From Avena insularis (lineage: Eukaryota > Streptophyta > Magnoliopsida > Poales > Poaceae): DNA of 64,000 nucleotides. A program made the translations under genes and the position numbers. The notes beneath the pieces were generated by a model. It had not been told where the DNA came from. It saw nothing but the letters and a program-made list of their open reading frames with translations, and made no database searches. The DNA is taken from contig CM042696.1 of the NCBI GenBank assembly GCA_023614405.1, positions 337,457,211 to 337,521,210 of the forward strand, written 5' to 3'. Of the stretch, positions 1 to 11,497 are shown piece by piece. How positions within the stretch are numbered: the stretch's first letter is position 1; the number at the start of each line of letters is the position of its first letter.

Positions 1-2
1 AT

Positions 3-916
3 GTGATTGCCAAGGCCCGCGAGGGGTATGTTCTGGCTGCTGAACTAGATACAGTGAAGGAGCGGATCGACTCGCTGATGAGGGATCTGGAGGAAGCAAA
101 GGCGTCGATGGTCTCCTCTGAAGAGAGGGCCAAAGCTGCAGTCGCCGTGGCAGAGGACAAACGGAAGGCTTCCGACTCGGTCATCCTCGAGGTGCAGGGT
201 GACCTTGGTTCCCTTGAGAATCATGTGATAGAGAGCTGCTAGAAACTTCTCGATGAGTGATTATTCTTTCCCTTTTGGTACGCAGCAAGTCCCCGAGCGG
301 GTTAGTCCTGAATGACGTTGGGTGTCTGGCATTGCAGCCTTGATAGGACAAAGCGACTCGGTAGTGCAGACCTTCAACGCCTCACAATCTGTGACTGCGG
401 TGGTTAACACGGCCACAACCTCGGCGCTGTGTGTCCAAGCCATGCTCCAAGGGATCTCCCCCACCGAAGTTATTCTTGGGGGGCTGACTGAGGTTTGCTG
501 CTATCTAGAGGAGGCGCTCATCATCGTCGAATGGATGGCGTGCTCGGCCTTTAGGCGTGGGGCCACCACGGCATTTAGCCTGGGCTCGCTCATTTCCCCG
601 ATGACTTCGACCTCCACGACGTCACCAGTGGCTATCCTTTGGCGACTGGCTCTATGGACATGTCGGAGGTCCTGAGGCTGACCACCAAGGCTGCTATGTT
701 TGCGGAGAGAGTATTGGTGATGGGGGATTTGTTGCCGTACTAGGAGACGGTGGTGGCGCCTGGCGACCCCTAGACAGAGCATCACGACCGGAAGTCGGAG
801 TATCCCTTCCGGTCGGTGTTGTCAAAGTCGTTGACGACGTACCCAACAAATCCGTGGGAGCCGTTCATCTGGGTAAAGGGTGATGGTGGCACTTCTTCTT
901 CAAAGCCTACAAAATG
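3..916 (+). pseudogene. Broken antisense extra ORF of a Tat-like gypsy element
   Basis: A single reading frame can be followed through 3-242, 603-740 and 789-916, interrupted by in-frame stops near 240, 738 and 768. The first part encodes an alpha-helical, charged coiled-coil-like stretch of about 79 residues. The later parts read as a normal acidic and hydrophobic protein but match nothing I can name. It lies beyond the 3' end of the minus-strand gypsy pol and on the opposite strand. That is the place where Tat-lineage elements such as Grande are known to carry an antisense extra ORF. Assignment to that class is inference from position, strand and composition. The function of such ORFs is unknown, and this copy cannot be translated intact. 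Confidence 0.4.
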
Positions 917-1845
917 AGCCGCTGCCCTGAGGGGCTTTTGTAAGTTATGGTGATTTGCCACATTTGTAATGTAAATAATGCTTGTTAATGGAAGTAAGGG
1001 GAGTCACTCGACTCGTAATGCATGTTGGAAGTGTGTTCTTTGTTGATTTTTAAGGTGAGCGAGTCCCCGAGCACGTCCTCCCTTTATTGGGGTTTACCTC
1101 ATTTATAATTAAGTTTGATTGTGTTTAGTTTTTGTGTTGGTTGGGATCGAGTCGTCGGCCTAGCCGCTTGGTAACCCCGAATGTGAGGATCTGGTGCATT
1201 GTTTGTAATGCGTCTCTCCTCCTGGCTCAGAGAGTCAGTCGCGTGGCGAGTGCACGACAGGCTTTCTTACTTGGTGTGTTCTCGAGCCGTGTAGGGGTTG
1301 TGGTAGACAAGTCCCCGAGCATGGTACTTAACCGTTCGAGTCGCCATGTGCGAAGATGGGGATGATAGGTCGCTATGGGAAGCGTTTGTCAGTTGTCTTG
1401 GCCTGGCAGGCCAGTAAGGCGAGGCGACTCCAATGGGGGCTCCGGGGTGGCTTGTTCGTGGACGACACAAGGCCCGACTTTGTTCAGTCCCCTTGGGCCT
1501 CACTACTTAGCCGTGTCGGTCGCTCTACCAAAGGTTGACTTCCGTTGGGAGCATATTGCGAAACGTATGAGTGCGATTGGCACAAGAATGTGGCGCGTAG
1601 GCACAATTTGTGTGATCCGAATTTTTATTATGTAGCAGCAGAGTACAAGTCTTAGTTCTATGTGTAGAACTTTCGGAGGAGGTTTACATTCCATGGCCTC
1701 CCAACTTCAAGCTGGCCATCGCCTCGCACATCGATCAAGTAGTAGGCATTGTTGCCGAGGACTCACCCTATGGCTAATGGCCCTTCCTATGGGGAGAAAG
1801 CTTGTGCATGCCCTTCTTGTCCAGTCGTAGGACCAGGTCGCCTTC
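917..1845. other. Non-coding 3' region of the Tat-like gypsy element
   Basis: No convincing coding frame is seen. Several short motifs with the words CCCCGAGC recur (near 290, 1070 and 1313), suggesting element-specific spacer sequence between the pol 3' end and the antisense ORF. The purine-rich strand of the polypurine tract could not be placed with confidence. Confidence 0.35.
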
Positions 1846-2960
1846 CTAGAAGGTGCGAGTCCGGACTTGTCGACTGTGGTAGCGGCGGAGTCCTTGCTGG
1901 TAGATGGCGGTGCGGGAGCGAGCTAGGTCGCGTGCTTCGTCAAGCTGGTCGTCTTCGTCTTGGCGGGCGATCTCATTTGCCGCCTCCACGTAATTGACGA
2001 CTCGAGGCGAGTCGTGTTCTAGGTCCGTTGGCATTACGGCCTCAGCACCGTACACCATGAAGAAGAGTGTGAACCCCGTGGATCAGTTGATGGAGGTGCG
2101 AATGCCCCATATCATAGAGGGGAGCTCTTCGACCCATCATCTAGGGGTGCACTCGAGGGGCACCTAAAGTCATGGCTTGAGGCCGTCGAGGACGCTTTGG
2201 TTGGTGCGCTCTACTTGGCTGTTCGATTCTGGGTGGGCGACTGAGGCGAGGTCGAGCCGCATGCTGTGCTCCTTGCAGAATTCCGCCATGGCACCTTTGG
2301 TGAAGTTGGTGCCGTTGTCCGTTATGATGTTGTGCGGGTAGCCATACCGATAGATGAGCTCGCGGAGGAATTTGGTGGCAGTCTTGCGATCACACTTCTT
2401 GATCGGCTTGGCTTCGACCCACTTGGTGAACTTGTCGACTGTGACCAGGAGGTGGGTGAAGCCAGATGGAGCCTTCTTGAATGGGCCGACCATGTCCATG
2501 CCCACACGGTGAATGGCCAGGTGATGGGGATGGTCTTGAGTGCTGAACTAGGGATATGTGTCTGATTGGCATACTTCTGACACCCGACGCACCGTTGGAC
2601 GATGTCAATGGTGTCGGCGTGCACGGTGAGCCAGTAGAAGCCGTGTCGCATGGCTTTGGTGACCAGTGACCTGGCACCGGCATGATGGCCGCAGTCGCCG
2701 CATGGATGTCTTGGAGGATCTTGCACCCTTCTTCTGGTTGTACGCAGCGCTGGAACACGCCTATCACGCTGCGTTTGTGGAGCTTGCCGTTGATTATGAC
2801 GAAAGATTTGCACCGGCGCACAATCATTCGCGCTTCCGTCTCGTCGCTTGGAAGGACCTTGTGCTCGAGGAAGGCGAGGTATGGGGCGGTCCAGTTGCTG
2901 ACCTCCGTGACCATAGCGACTAGAGCGGGCTCGGCCTGCAGGGGTATCCCGACGTCGATC
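1846..2960 (-). pseudogene. Ty3/gypsy integrase, broken
   Basis: Read on the minus strand, this piece has the zinc-binding half (the final C-x2-C of the HHCC finger near 2590), then the catalytic core at 2505-2170. The first Asp is in MDMVGPF, the second in TDNGTNF and the Glu in QVERTNQ, so the D,D-35-E triad is visible. The C-terminal part follows to 1846. The finger and core are in different frames, with the break near 2505-2565, and the C-terminal piece is separated by further stops, so no full integrase can be made. The protein would insert reverse-transcribed DNA into the host chromosome. The wording of the motifs is typical of grass Tat-lineage gypsy elements. Confidence 0.85.
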
Positions 2961-3403
2961 TCCTTTGGCGGGGAGACCGAGGGCTTGTGTATGATGTCCA
3001 GGAAGACGCATGCGGGTGGAGTTTGGCGGGCCGACCCGACGCGGGAGAGGGCGTCAGCATCCTCGTTCTTGCGCTTGCCGATCCACTCGACGGAGTAGCC
3101 GGTGAAGTGGCCTCCCAACTGGTCCACCGATTGGCAGGACGCTATCATCATGGGGGAGACAGCATCGCAGATCCCAACAACTTGGCCGGCGACTAGGTCG
3201 GAGTCGCCGTAGCACCGTAGGCGATTGACATTCATCTCCTTCGTGGCCCTCATGCCATGGAGGAGAGCCTCGTATTCGACAATGTTGTTGGTGCAGGGCG
3301 TGAAGTCGAGGTGGAGCATGTAGCGGAGCTTGTCACCCTTGGGGGAGGTGAGGACGACCCCGGCCCCTGCACCGTCCGTGCTCTTGGAGCCGTCGAAGTG
3401 GAG
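2961..3403 (-). pseudogene. Second (archaeal-type) RNase H of a Tat-like gypsy
   Basis: The minus strand reads from an FDGSK motif (first catalytic Asp, near 3395), through NNIVEYEALLHGM (Glu) and YGDSDLV (Asp), to ADALSRVGS (last Asp, near 3055). This is the order of an active RNase H fold that degrades RNA in RNA-DNA hybrids. It lies between the RT-linked RNase H and the integrase. An extra archaeal-type RNase H at this position is a known hallmark of the Tat lineage. At least one in-frame stop precedes the first Asp, and the downstream frame changes, so this copy is dead. Confidence 0.75.
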
Positions 3404-3850
3404 TCACCGGTAGTGAAGGTAAGGTAGCTTCTTCGGTTGCTGAGCCTCTTCCCAATCAGCGGGGAAATCGGCCAGGGCCTGCGATTTGATCGCTTTGCGT
3501 GGCTCGTACATGATTTTGTGGACGCCGATTTCGACTGCCCATTTAGTGACTCTCCCGGTCGCCTCGCAGTTGCAGATGATGTCCTGCAGCGGCGCGGAGG
3601 AAACAACCATGATGGGGTGCTCCTGGAAGTAATGTGGGAGTCACCGTTGGGCTCTGAACACCGCATACACCAATTTTTGGTACTACGGGTAGCGTTGTCT
3701 TGATTCCGTGAGGACCTCACTGATGTAGTAGATAGGGTGTTGTACGGGGAGTTCCTTGCCCTCTTCTGGTCGCTCGACGACCATCACGGTGCTGACGACT
3801 CGAGTGGGCGCCACTGTCGTGGGAATGGCCACGACAGTCACTACCAGGGG
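3404..3850 (-). pseudogene. RT-linked RNase H fragment of Ty3/gypsy pol
   Basis: Minus-strand pieces read VQHPIYYISEVL, ESRQRYP, VVSSAPLQDII and TGRVTKWAVEIG. These belong to the RNase H domain that directly follows reverse transcriptase in gypsy elements. A frameshift lies near 3610-3690. Reverse transcriptase, protease and gag, which should lie upstream at higher coordinates, are missing: within about 60 bases the sequence changes to LTR-like DNA. The element has therefore lost most of its internal region between the 5' LTR and RNase H. Confidence 0.75.
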
Positions 3851-3869
3851 TAGCGATTGATAGTACTGG

Positions 3870-4315
3870 GGGCGAGAGTTGGCGGCCATCTTCGGTGCAA
3901 GATGGGGGTGGATGCACATGAGTTCACCCAGGTTCGGGCCCCTGGAGGGTAAAGACCTACTCCTGGTAGATTGTATTGACAGAGAGCGAGTTACAGGGGT
4001 GGCGAGCTCGGTGCCTAAGCAGCGAGTCGCTAGAAGGGGTGTATGATGGAACGTGACTACAATGGGAACCCTAGGGAGGTTTATATAGGAGGTACCTCGC
4101 TAGGGTTTACAATGTTTACAACCGAACTAGTCAAGGATTCGAAGGATTTGACCTAATCTGACTGGGCTTCAGCTATGCTTCTGGGCCTACAGCTTCTAGT
4201 CGCGAGGCCTGCTCCTTAGTCGCCTTCCATTCGTCGTCCTGCAGGCCCACTCGCAAGGTCCTCGGGATAGTCGGAACGTCCTCCTGGGCATACCCCATTC
4301 GGCATATCCCCATCA
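3870..4315 (-). mobile_element. Partial 5' LTR of the Tat-like gypsy element
   Basis: On the minus strand the block starts with TGATGGGGATATGCC at 4315. It contains a stretch related to the solo LTR at 55185-55671: both share a 'ttcacccaggttcggg'-like segment followed by a 'ctactcctg'-like segment. The inner edge, near 3850-3880, is a deletion junction with pol rather than a primer-binding site. The five bases after the outer end (CAAAG, 4316-4320) are the expected target duplication. The other copy would lie left of the window. Confidence 0.6.
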
Positions 4316-4351
4316 CAAAGCATCTACACATAGACATAGCTCTGATATCAC
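4316..4351 (-). other. Primer-binding site and leader stub of a BARE-like copia
   Basis: Read on the minus strand, the bases next to the LTR are TGATATCAGAGC, one base off the initiator-tRNA-Met primer site TGGTATCAGAGC. About 20 bases of internal leader follow before the gypsy insertion begins. This shows the adjacent LTR is a 5' LTR whose element continued to the left. Confidence 0.85.
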
Positions 4352-6029
4352 TGATGGGGTTCGTTGCATAAAAACAATAAAATTCCTATGGTTGCAACTG
4401 CCAAGATCGAATCTAGACAATACTTGTAACAGTTTCAGATGGATTCATCCTCGAAGACCGTAAAGAGGGATAATGTTCCCGCAAACAAACGTGGTTGTTG
4501 TATAGTGTACACGACCGTCCTCAAGGACGTGATGACAACGTCACAAGTGCAGTGCCTCCATAATCGGTCACACATACGTTGTGCCAATGACTTCCTTCCC
4601 TCGCTCTAGCTTGATAGCGGAAGTAGTGAATCCTTGGGAACTCTAGCGACACTACGACATGGTAGTGGTGGTGTAGGATATCTTGAGCAGGGCTTCTCCT
4701 AAGCGCCATACTTGTGATAGTGTACAAGCTAGCAAGGGGGAGAAGATGTCAATGAAAGGGCGTATGAGAGAAGGGAGAACGAGTGAGATGAGAGGAGGAG
4801 GAGGCCTTTTATAGGTGAGGGGCAGCCCCAAGGGCCATGGTGTGGTAGCCATGGTGGTTCCCCCACCTCTCCTCCATTTATGTGGGTGGACACTCCACTC
4901 ACATCCATTTAGATCCACTCATCTCTCATTCAATTTCCACTCAAGAAATCAAAGGTCTTTGCATTAACGCACTTTAATTCACTTGGTTTAATGCCACTCA
5001 ATTTACTGAACACTTAATTTAATGATTACTTTATTTAATAAATACTTCATTTAATTGAACACATTAACATTTTATCCCCTCACAATATTCCGATACACCA
5101 AAACCACTTTGAAAGTTTTTATCAGAACAATTCCTGTGATGTCTAGTATTTTCTCTAATGTTCCCTATCCACTCAAATGCGTCGACTACTCTTAAGTGTG
5201 TCTCCCTATGGGATCATGAACTGTGTGGACATGATCGAGACTTTCTCTAATCAATAATCATTAGCGGGGCCTAGAGATCCATAATGGCTCCCACCAGTTC
5301 AACAATAAACTAGTGATCGTGTGAACCTTTTTCATAGTAACCAATTCCTTCTATCTCATGATATTTTACTTGTCCAACATCTGATCATTTGGTATCATCT
5401 ATACCTAGCTCAATCTCATTACCGACAAGTACTCTTTTATTGTTCCCGTGATATAACATTCTTAGTGATATTATCACTTGCTTGCAAGCTATGTTAATGT
5501 GATATCACCGAGAGGGCCCTGAGTATATCTCTCTGTCATCAGGATAGACAAATCCCACTCTTGATCCAAGAGCCTCAACTAAGACTTTCCAAGTATCTAA
5601 TGACATATTTATAATCACCCTGTTATGGTGTGATGTTTGATGGACTCGAAGTACTCTTCCAGAGTTAGTGACTGATGTGATCTCATGGTCTAAGGATTAG
5701 AGTTACTTCGAATGATGTTATATCATTGTAACCATAATGGCATGATCGTGTTACTATACTTTGGGAGATAGTTCATCACATCATTCCACCAATGTTGTGA
5801 CCTCGTTATTAATAACATCCAATGTCATGATCAGGAAACCTTGATCATCTATTAATCAACAAGCTAGTGTAATAAGAGTCATTACTAGGAACCTTTTCTT
5901 GGTTTATTAAACACACATATATTAACATTTCCGGTTAACAGAATTATAGCATGAGAAATATACATTCATAATAAACTTGAAATAAGATAATAACCACTTT
6001 ATTATTGTCTATCGGGCATATTCCTTTCA
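4352..6029 (-). mobile_element. BARE/Angela-like copia 5' LTR (minus strand)
   Basis: The LTR is 1,678 bp, close to the 1.7-1.8 kb usual for BARE/Angela. On the minus strand it begins TGAAAGGAATATGCCC at 6029 and continues with the family-typical AT-rich region. It ends in CA next to a tRNA-Met primer site. It is related in sequence to the plus-strand LTR at 48749-50451. The internal region is interrupted almost at once by the gypsy element at 4315. Confidence 0.88.
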
Positions 6030-6929
6030 GATATATGATCAGATCTTTTAATACTCAAGTTGAATGTACTAACAAATCAGATAAGTGGAATTCAAATCCT
6101 AGAGTTGACTTAAGTCAAACTTGACACTAGATCCAAGCACTCGCGGGACACTTTAAATATTAAAGTTTAAATTCCCTCTCAATTTTAAGATGCATGAAAT
6201 GCAAGTGCACGAATTCTATATCTATCCCTCTCCCAGTCCTAAATCTTCATTATGTTACAACCCATTGATGTGTCTTTGGCTTCTCCTCATTGATGCATTT
6301 CCCACGTACGTCAGGGCGGGCATGGTGGGAGGACATGACTCTGACATGAACTCTTCTTAATGTAAACGGGCTCCACGGCGACGTGGTTCTCCTATTCATG
6401 CTTCTCCGAGTCGATGGACTTCGTGTTGATACAACTATCACAATTCACACGCCTCATGCTTCACTTTGTTCATGCGGTTCCCATGTAAGTCACAGCAGGA
6501 AGACATGACGCTGATGCAAAACCTTCCCCCCATTGGCGGGGCTCCTGTGTACATCTGGCATGAGGATATGCCGGCGACATGTACACATAGAAGTGTGTCC
6601 AATGTAACGTCGGAGACATCATAGGTGTGGATGAAGGTGTAGTGCATTGGCTATTGCTATCTTTTATGTACGAAAACACGAACCTATGTTTTTGTTGCGC
6701 ATCATCCTAGAAGAGCACCATATTGATGAGTGCATTTTTGAAGCATTTTTTACTTTATGTTTTTGCATAAGTAGTAGTAGGTCTTTGCTATTTTATGGCG
6801 GTCGCATGCACGTTTTATGCATGTTCCCATATGATACCGAATATTAAACCGATGATGAATATATCACTTTGAGCTCTCATATTGGAGAAAATGTGATATT
6901 TTTTAAGTAATAGAAGTCATTATTATTAT
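6030..6929. other. AT-rich spacer without a recognisable gene
   Basis: No coding frame is convincing. Two loosely similar segments near 6295-6370 and 6475-6550 (a CCCACGTA/CCCATGTA word followed by GAGGACATGAC or GAAGACATGAC) suggest an old, degenerate duplication. Confidence 0.4.
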
Positions 6930-7412
6930 TAACCACGCACCTAGGAGAAAATCCATCATGCAGAGAAGCTATTGAAGCATTAACGGGCGTCTATAAGTGC
7001 GGATCCGCCCGTACCACGCGTCGTACCATGTGGAGGCTGCTTCATCTCGTTAAATAATTTCACCACGCAAAGACGGTTCTGAGATCCAACATTTAGAGAA
7101 ACGAGAACATGTAGAAACCTCATCTCTGGAAGGTATCTGGAGGGGTAACATGTAGAGAGCATCATCCTTGATGATGCACGGTTCATCGGAGGCCCGGGCA
7201 TCATCTGGATCATCATCAACCGCTGCATCTTCATCACCATCACATTTACCATACCTTGTTGTAATTCCAATTTCTATTGTAGATTTGCACTTATTTTCAT
7301 CCATCTACACGTATTTATTTCATATATCCATGATGATGTTGTTGATTGCCTCCATGAGTGAGTAGTTTACCCAGTTTTGGGGGAGATGGAGAAACCCTAG
7401 CAATATTATGGA
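6930..7412 (+). mobile_element. Athila-like gypsy LTR fragment
   Basis: This segment aligns by eye with the reverse complement of the LTR at 19758-21203. Shared parts are the CCGCCCGTACC motif (7005-7015), the 'gatgatgttgttgattgc' stretch near 7332 and the 'gggggagatggagaaaccct' stretch near 7378. The outer ends of the LTR are not found, so it is a fragment. It stands directly upstream of a gag-like relic in the same orientation. Confidence 0.7.
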
Positions 7413-7569
7413 TAGACCCGAGATGAGCGTCATCTACATGCATCTCCACCCTGAGATGGTCAACAAGGTCAACCTCGGATCCCTACTGATCCAACATTTT
7501 CACCGACAAAGATCGGCACATTCAGGAGGTATTCGATGTGGTGGGTAGGTAACCCAAATTTCTTACACG

Positions 7570-8265
7570 CATGAGATTCCTATGCTCGCAGGATGACCTA
7601 TTTCGGGAAGCAAGTATCTAGATGCAAACCATATGGCTAGCAAAAAAATTATGGACATCTTTTAGAACAATGAGAAGTTCCGTGATCATCATTTTTAACT
7701 TGAGCCTAACTATGCTATGCACCAAGAACTTCTATCTTTTGAACAAGTTTTTGGTTTGCTAGGTAGAAAAGACTAAGTTCTTACTTTAGAGGATCTCACG
7801 GAAATAAGTATTTCATTTGGATGGATGGAAAATCCAGGAGGAAACCCATCTTGGGAAGGAGAAAAACTTGACCCAGCACAACAGCAGCAGCAAGAGCACG
7901 CCCAAGGATGGGGCCACCAAGGCTAGGATAATTATGGCTAGCAGCACTAGTTCCAGCAACCACCGATCCAGCAGCAATACTACCAGCAACAACAATACAA
8001 CATGCCACCACCTCAGCTGAGATATGACTATGTCCCAAGGATGGAGTTTAACGCTTTGACGACTCGTGTTGGCAATGTGGAAAACATGTTGCATGATATG
8101 AATGCCAATGTGCTCACTCTCACCTAGGAATTCACTCATTTCATGTTGGAGTTCCCTAACTACTACCCATAGCACAACCAACCGCCAAATGACGGCAATG
8201 ACGGGCAGTAAGACAAGTTAGGCCAAAATCCTAAGCTTGGAGAGGTTAAAATCCTCCACCTTTGA
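7570..8265 (+). pseudogene. Athila-associated gag-like ORF relic with recurrent TAG codons
   Basis: One frame (codons beginning at 7621 modulo 3) reads about 210 residues. An alpha-helical N-terminal part comes first, then a Gln-rich tract with runs of Q around 7877-7995, then a segment starting PPPQLRYDYVP and ending near 8265. Stops interrupt it at 7924, 7939, 7948, 8125, 8170 and 8209, several within or beside the Gln-rich tract. That pattern fits CAG-to-TAG and CAA-to-TAA transitions. Composition and position after an Athila-like LTR suggest a structural (gag-type) retroelement protein, but I do not recognise a specific domain. A purine-rich AAGCTTGGAGAGG motif follows at about 8235, like the polypurine tract of the related element. 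Confidence 0.5.
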
Positions 8266-10317
8266 GTTCATGTTTTTTTATTCTTTTTATTTGTTTACTT
8301 TTCTTTTAGTTTCATGTTTATTTTAAGTTTTGCATTGATGAAAGAAAAGACAAAAAAATTAGAGTACCTTTTTTTATGTTTCTTCTAGCGAAATTCTCTT
8401 AGTTATCTCTTTGGATTTTTGCAGGTTATTCATTTCTAGTAACATGGTAATGGGAAGAAAGCACAGAAGACTTTAGTACAGGACTAGCAAGTGAGAGGAG
8501 GTATCATATTGTCATTTTCACCTCTCTTGTAAGTTCACTCATGATCATACTATCATTTTTTCAGTTGCACTCTAGTGTCGCTCCCAGTTAGCTTATTATC
8601 ACCTAAGACTTACTCAAATGCTAGTGTCAATACTTTAGTTAAAACTCACAATCATTGATTAAGGTTTGAAACACAACTCCATTAGACTATTCCAATCATT
8701 CTATAACCTGAACAAGCATCCTTGTGATGAATTTGGTTCCATGTACTTGTCTTAAGGTTTTAATCTTAGCAATTATCAACCCCATCTCTTGATGAATTGA
8801 GTAAGTAGAACTTTTTGAAAAATATTTCTTTAAGGAATGAATATTCGCAGTGGTTGATACTAGTACAAACACGTTACTTAGAGATAGTGCATTCAGACGG
8901 TTTATCCCAAGTAACAAAAACCAGCCTCTGTGCGGCAGCCTCGGCCGGTTGTTCATAGACGGCCGACTCTACTAACTTTAGATGCGGTTGATTACTGTAA
9001 CTGGCTCAAAAATGGCCAAACATGAGGAAGCTATTAAAAAAGTGGGTCAGTTTACAACGTTAGATGGTCAAAAATAACAATAGTCTCTAAGACATGGAGC
9101 GTTGAGACTGTCATTTTTTAGGTCACCTCTATTTGGTTACATGGCACGTGCAGTTACAACACAACTGGTTGTCCTACCACGTGTAGTCCCGAAGAGTGAA
9201 CCTCAAACTGGTGATAATAAGAACCACCTCTAAGAGTGGTCATGGGGAAGCGGTTAGAGTTTTGAAACGCCTCCAAGATCTTGATGTGGGAAAACCGAAT
9301 CAGTGGACCTAACGAGCAGTTCCATAGGCAGAGTACGGAACTCCACCTATAGGTTCTTCTTCCTCTCTACTCTTCTTTCTATTTGATTTTTCCTACCGAT
9401 TTAGTTTAATCATACTCAGGCATTTGTTCATACACATACTTCGAGTTGCGCAGATTGCTCATACGCTTCTCCAGATCTAACCATGAGATTTTCTTGCTCT
9501 ACATTTTTTCTCCACTCTGTCTACTATACAAATGGGGTTTTGGCTGTGTTCATTCTGAATATTTTCTTTTTTTGGTGCCCAAAACCAAGCTCTGTAGGAT
9601 ATGTGTGGACATCTCTCCCTGCAAAAAAATTAGTGATGGATATCTGTCATGTTCGCTGCCAGTCAAAGCAGAACTATGGCCGTTCAAACAGGACTACAGA
9701 GTCATTGACCATCGTCACGAACCAGCCAAAATTTCAGCAAGCTGTGGTGAGTAATTTTAGCCTCAATCCACAAAGTACTAATATTTATAATCAATCTAAA
9801 ACTACTCTTAGTTAATTAGCATTCCAACGGGTGAACTAAAATTATTGTTCTAGTGCTTGGTAGGAATTTGAGATTTTTTGTTTGTGCAAGTTAATTAGTT
9901 AGAAATATCAATGGCCATATCTTGGAAAGTTTTCTTAAGATTTTAGTAGTAGTGGAAAATTATTGTAACATGTGTGTTACAAACATAATTTAAATATTTT
10001 ATGAGTTCTGGATTTTTTTTGTTTGAGCAATTAGAAACATTAGTCAACTATTTTCTGTTTTTGCCATACATATGCATATCTATTTTAATATGATAAGTCA
10101 GACATGACTACATGCTTTTATGTTTTATATATAGATTTTAGTGAATATTCCTACTATTATATATGATCAACATCATCATATTTATTTGGTTAGTAGTAAA
10201 TTTCCTATAATTATATATATTTGGTTAGTAGTTTTCTGATGATTTTAGGAGTACTAATTTCTTAGTTAGTAGTAAATCTTCCTACTATTATATATATGAT
10301 CAACATCATCATATTTA
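8266..10317. other. AT-rich region with no supported gene
   Basis: Only short open frames occur. An open segment at 9446-9754 ends near a GTGAGT splice-donor-like sequence at 9747, so it could be a relic first exon of the pseudogene downstream, but nothing in it is recognisable. The stretch 8860-9300 contains GC-rich words of the sort found near the ends of DNA transposons. No matching terminal inverted repeats were found, so no element is called. Confidence 0.4.
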
Positions 10318-11345
10318 TTGGGTTTTATTTGTGATAATGTTTCTTCTCACTTCAAGGAAAAGCTCAACCAGTTTACCGATAAGTGGTTACCAGCTATGGC
10401 CGAAGGACATAGGTTTGAGCTTTTCTTGGAGAAAAAAGAAGAAGCTACATCCATAAGAGGACTATTCTGGTTATGTTTCTTGAGGACACACAATGTTGCT
10501 CTCCATGATGTTTTAACCTTTAGCTTCATCACAGAAGTTGATGATGAAGAAGATGAAGGAGATGAAGAGGATGAAGATGAGATAGGAGGTGAAGATGATG
10601 AAGATGAGAAAGGAGGTGAAGACGATGAAGATGTGGAAAGAGATGATTAGTCTGTGTTTAGGATGGAAGTACATGCCCCTAATGGTGACATCAAAGAATT
10701 CTAGATTATTTTTGGTATGTATGTTTTTCCATAAAATGTATGTATTGCCTACCATCTTATCTAGAATTCCTTTCAATGGTAATTGAATTTCACAGGATTT
10801 AGGCTGCCATATGTGGATCCATATATTAGAGGTGTTTTCTACATGAGTGTTTTCACAAATATGGATGTAATTACTATTCCAGACATGTATACCATTACTT
10901 TGGGATGATGAAGCATGTAAGCATGCTATGCCAGCTTGATGATGATGATGATTTTTCCATCTCTTTGACATGCAATACTTTATTACAAGTCTCGGTGCAA
11001 TTTATGTAGCTAACAACACATTTGTGAGTTATTCTACCTAAGGACATGGTTTAAATTTTACTTGTGTGTTTACTAATGTGTTTTGATTAATTCTTTATTT
11101 TGGGTCATGCCATCAAGCTTTGTACTTGGTTACAACATCCCAAAAAATGACACAGCTCTGTTTCATAGCTATAGCATGTACGACACAATTACTTGGGAGT
11201 ACACTATCAATCATCGCAACTTGAATGAGATAGTGTTCTCCAATGGTTAGAACCTCTTCTGAAATATGAACCAACTCGAAGCTGGTTCACTAGTTTCTGT
11301 GCGGGTTGAAATGAGGAAACATTGCATTGGCTTGTTCATGACAAA
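10318..11345 (+). pseudogene. Probable B3-domain (REM-type) transcription factor pseudogene
   Basis: The first segment (10318-10650) encodes 110 residues. Its middle resembles the second half of a B3 DNA-binding domain (a FWLCFLRTHNVALHDVLTFSF-like order of W, F, N, L and D), followed by a strongly acidic tail of D/E/G. After a possible splice acceptor at 10794, a second segment at about 11108-11340 shows another B3-like ending, with NMNQLEAGSLVSVRVEM. It is broken by in-frame TAG and TGA codons near 11246 and 11258, the first where B3 domains usually have Trp. Two B3 domains separated by an acidic linker is the known REM layout. B3 proteins bind DNA in the nucleus. The family call rests on weak motif similarity. 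An unrelated decayed ORF is the alternative. Confidence 0.42.
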
Positions 11346-11497
11346 AATTTGTTGAGACCTCCAAGAAAGATTGCATGCATGCTTCTTTTGTCTAGCTAGA
11401 TCTAACGTACGATCATGTTTAATGTTCTGAAGAACTATGTATTAAGTATTCAAGCTGTTTTGAACAACTATGTTTGTAATATATTCACCTTCCTTGC

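Noticed and set aside
4652..4918. Open frames inside the BARE-like LTR
   Set aside because: They lie wholly in LTR sequence, lack recognisable domains and are expected by chance in GC-rich U3/R regions.
8860..9300. CACTA or Harbinger element suggested by ACTAGTACAAACA at 8858
   Set aside because: No matching opposite terminus or target duplication was found.
10513..10971. Hydrophobic 152-codon minus-strand frame
   Set aside because: It is the reverse complement of the acidic GAT/GAA repeat tract of the B3-like relic. Ile/Phe/Ser richness is a by-product.
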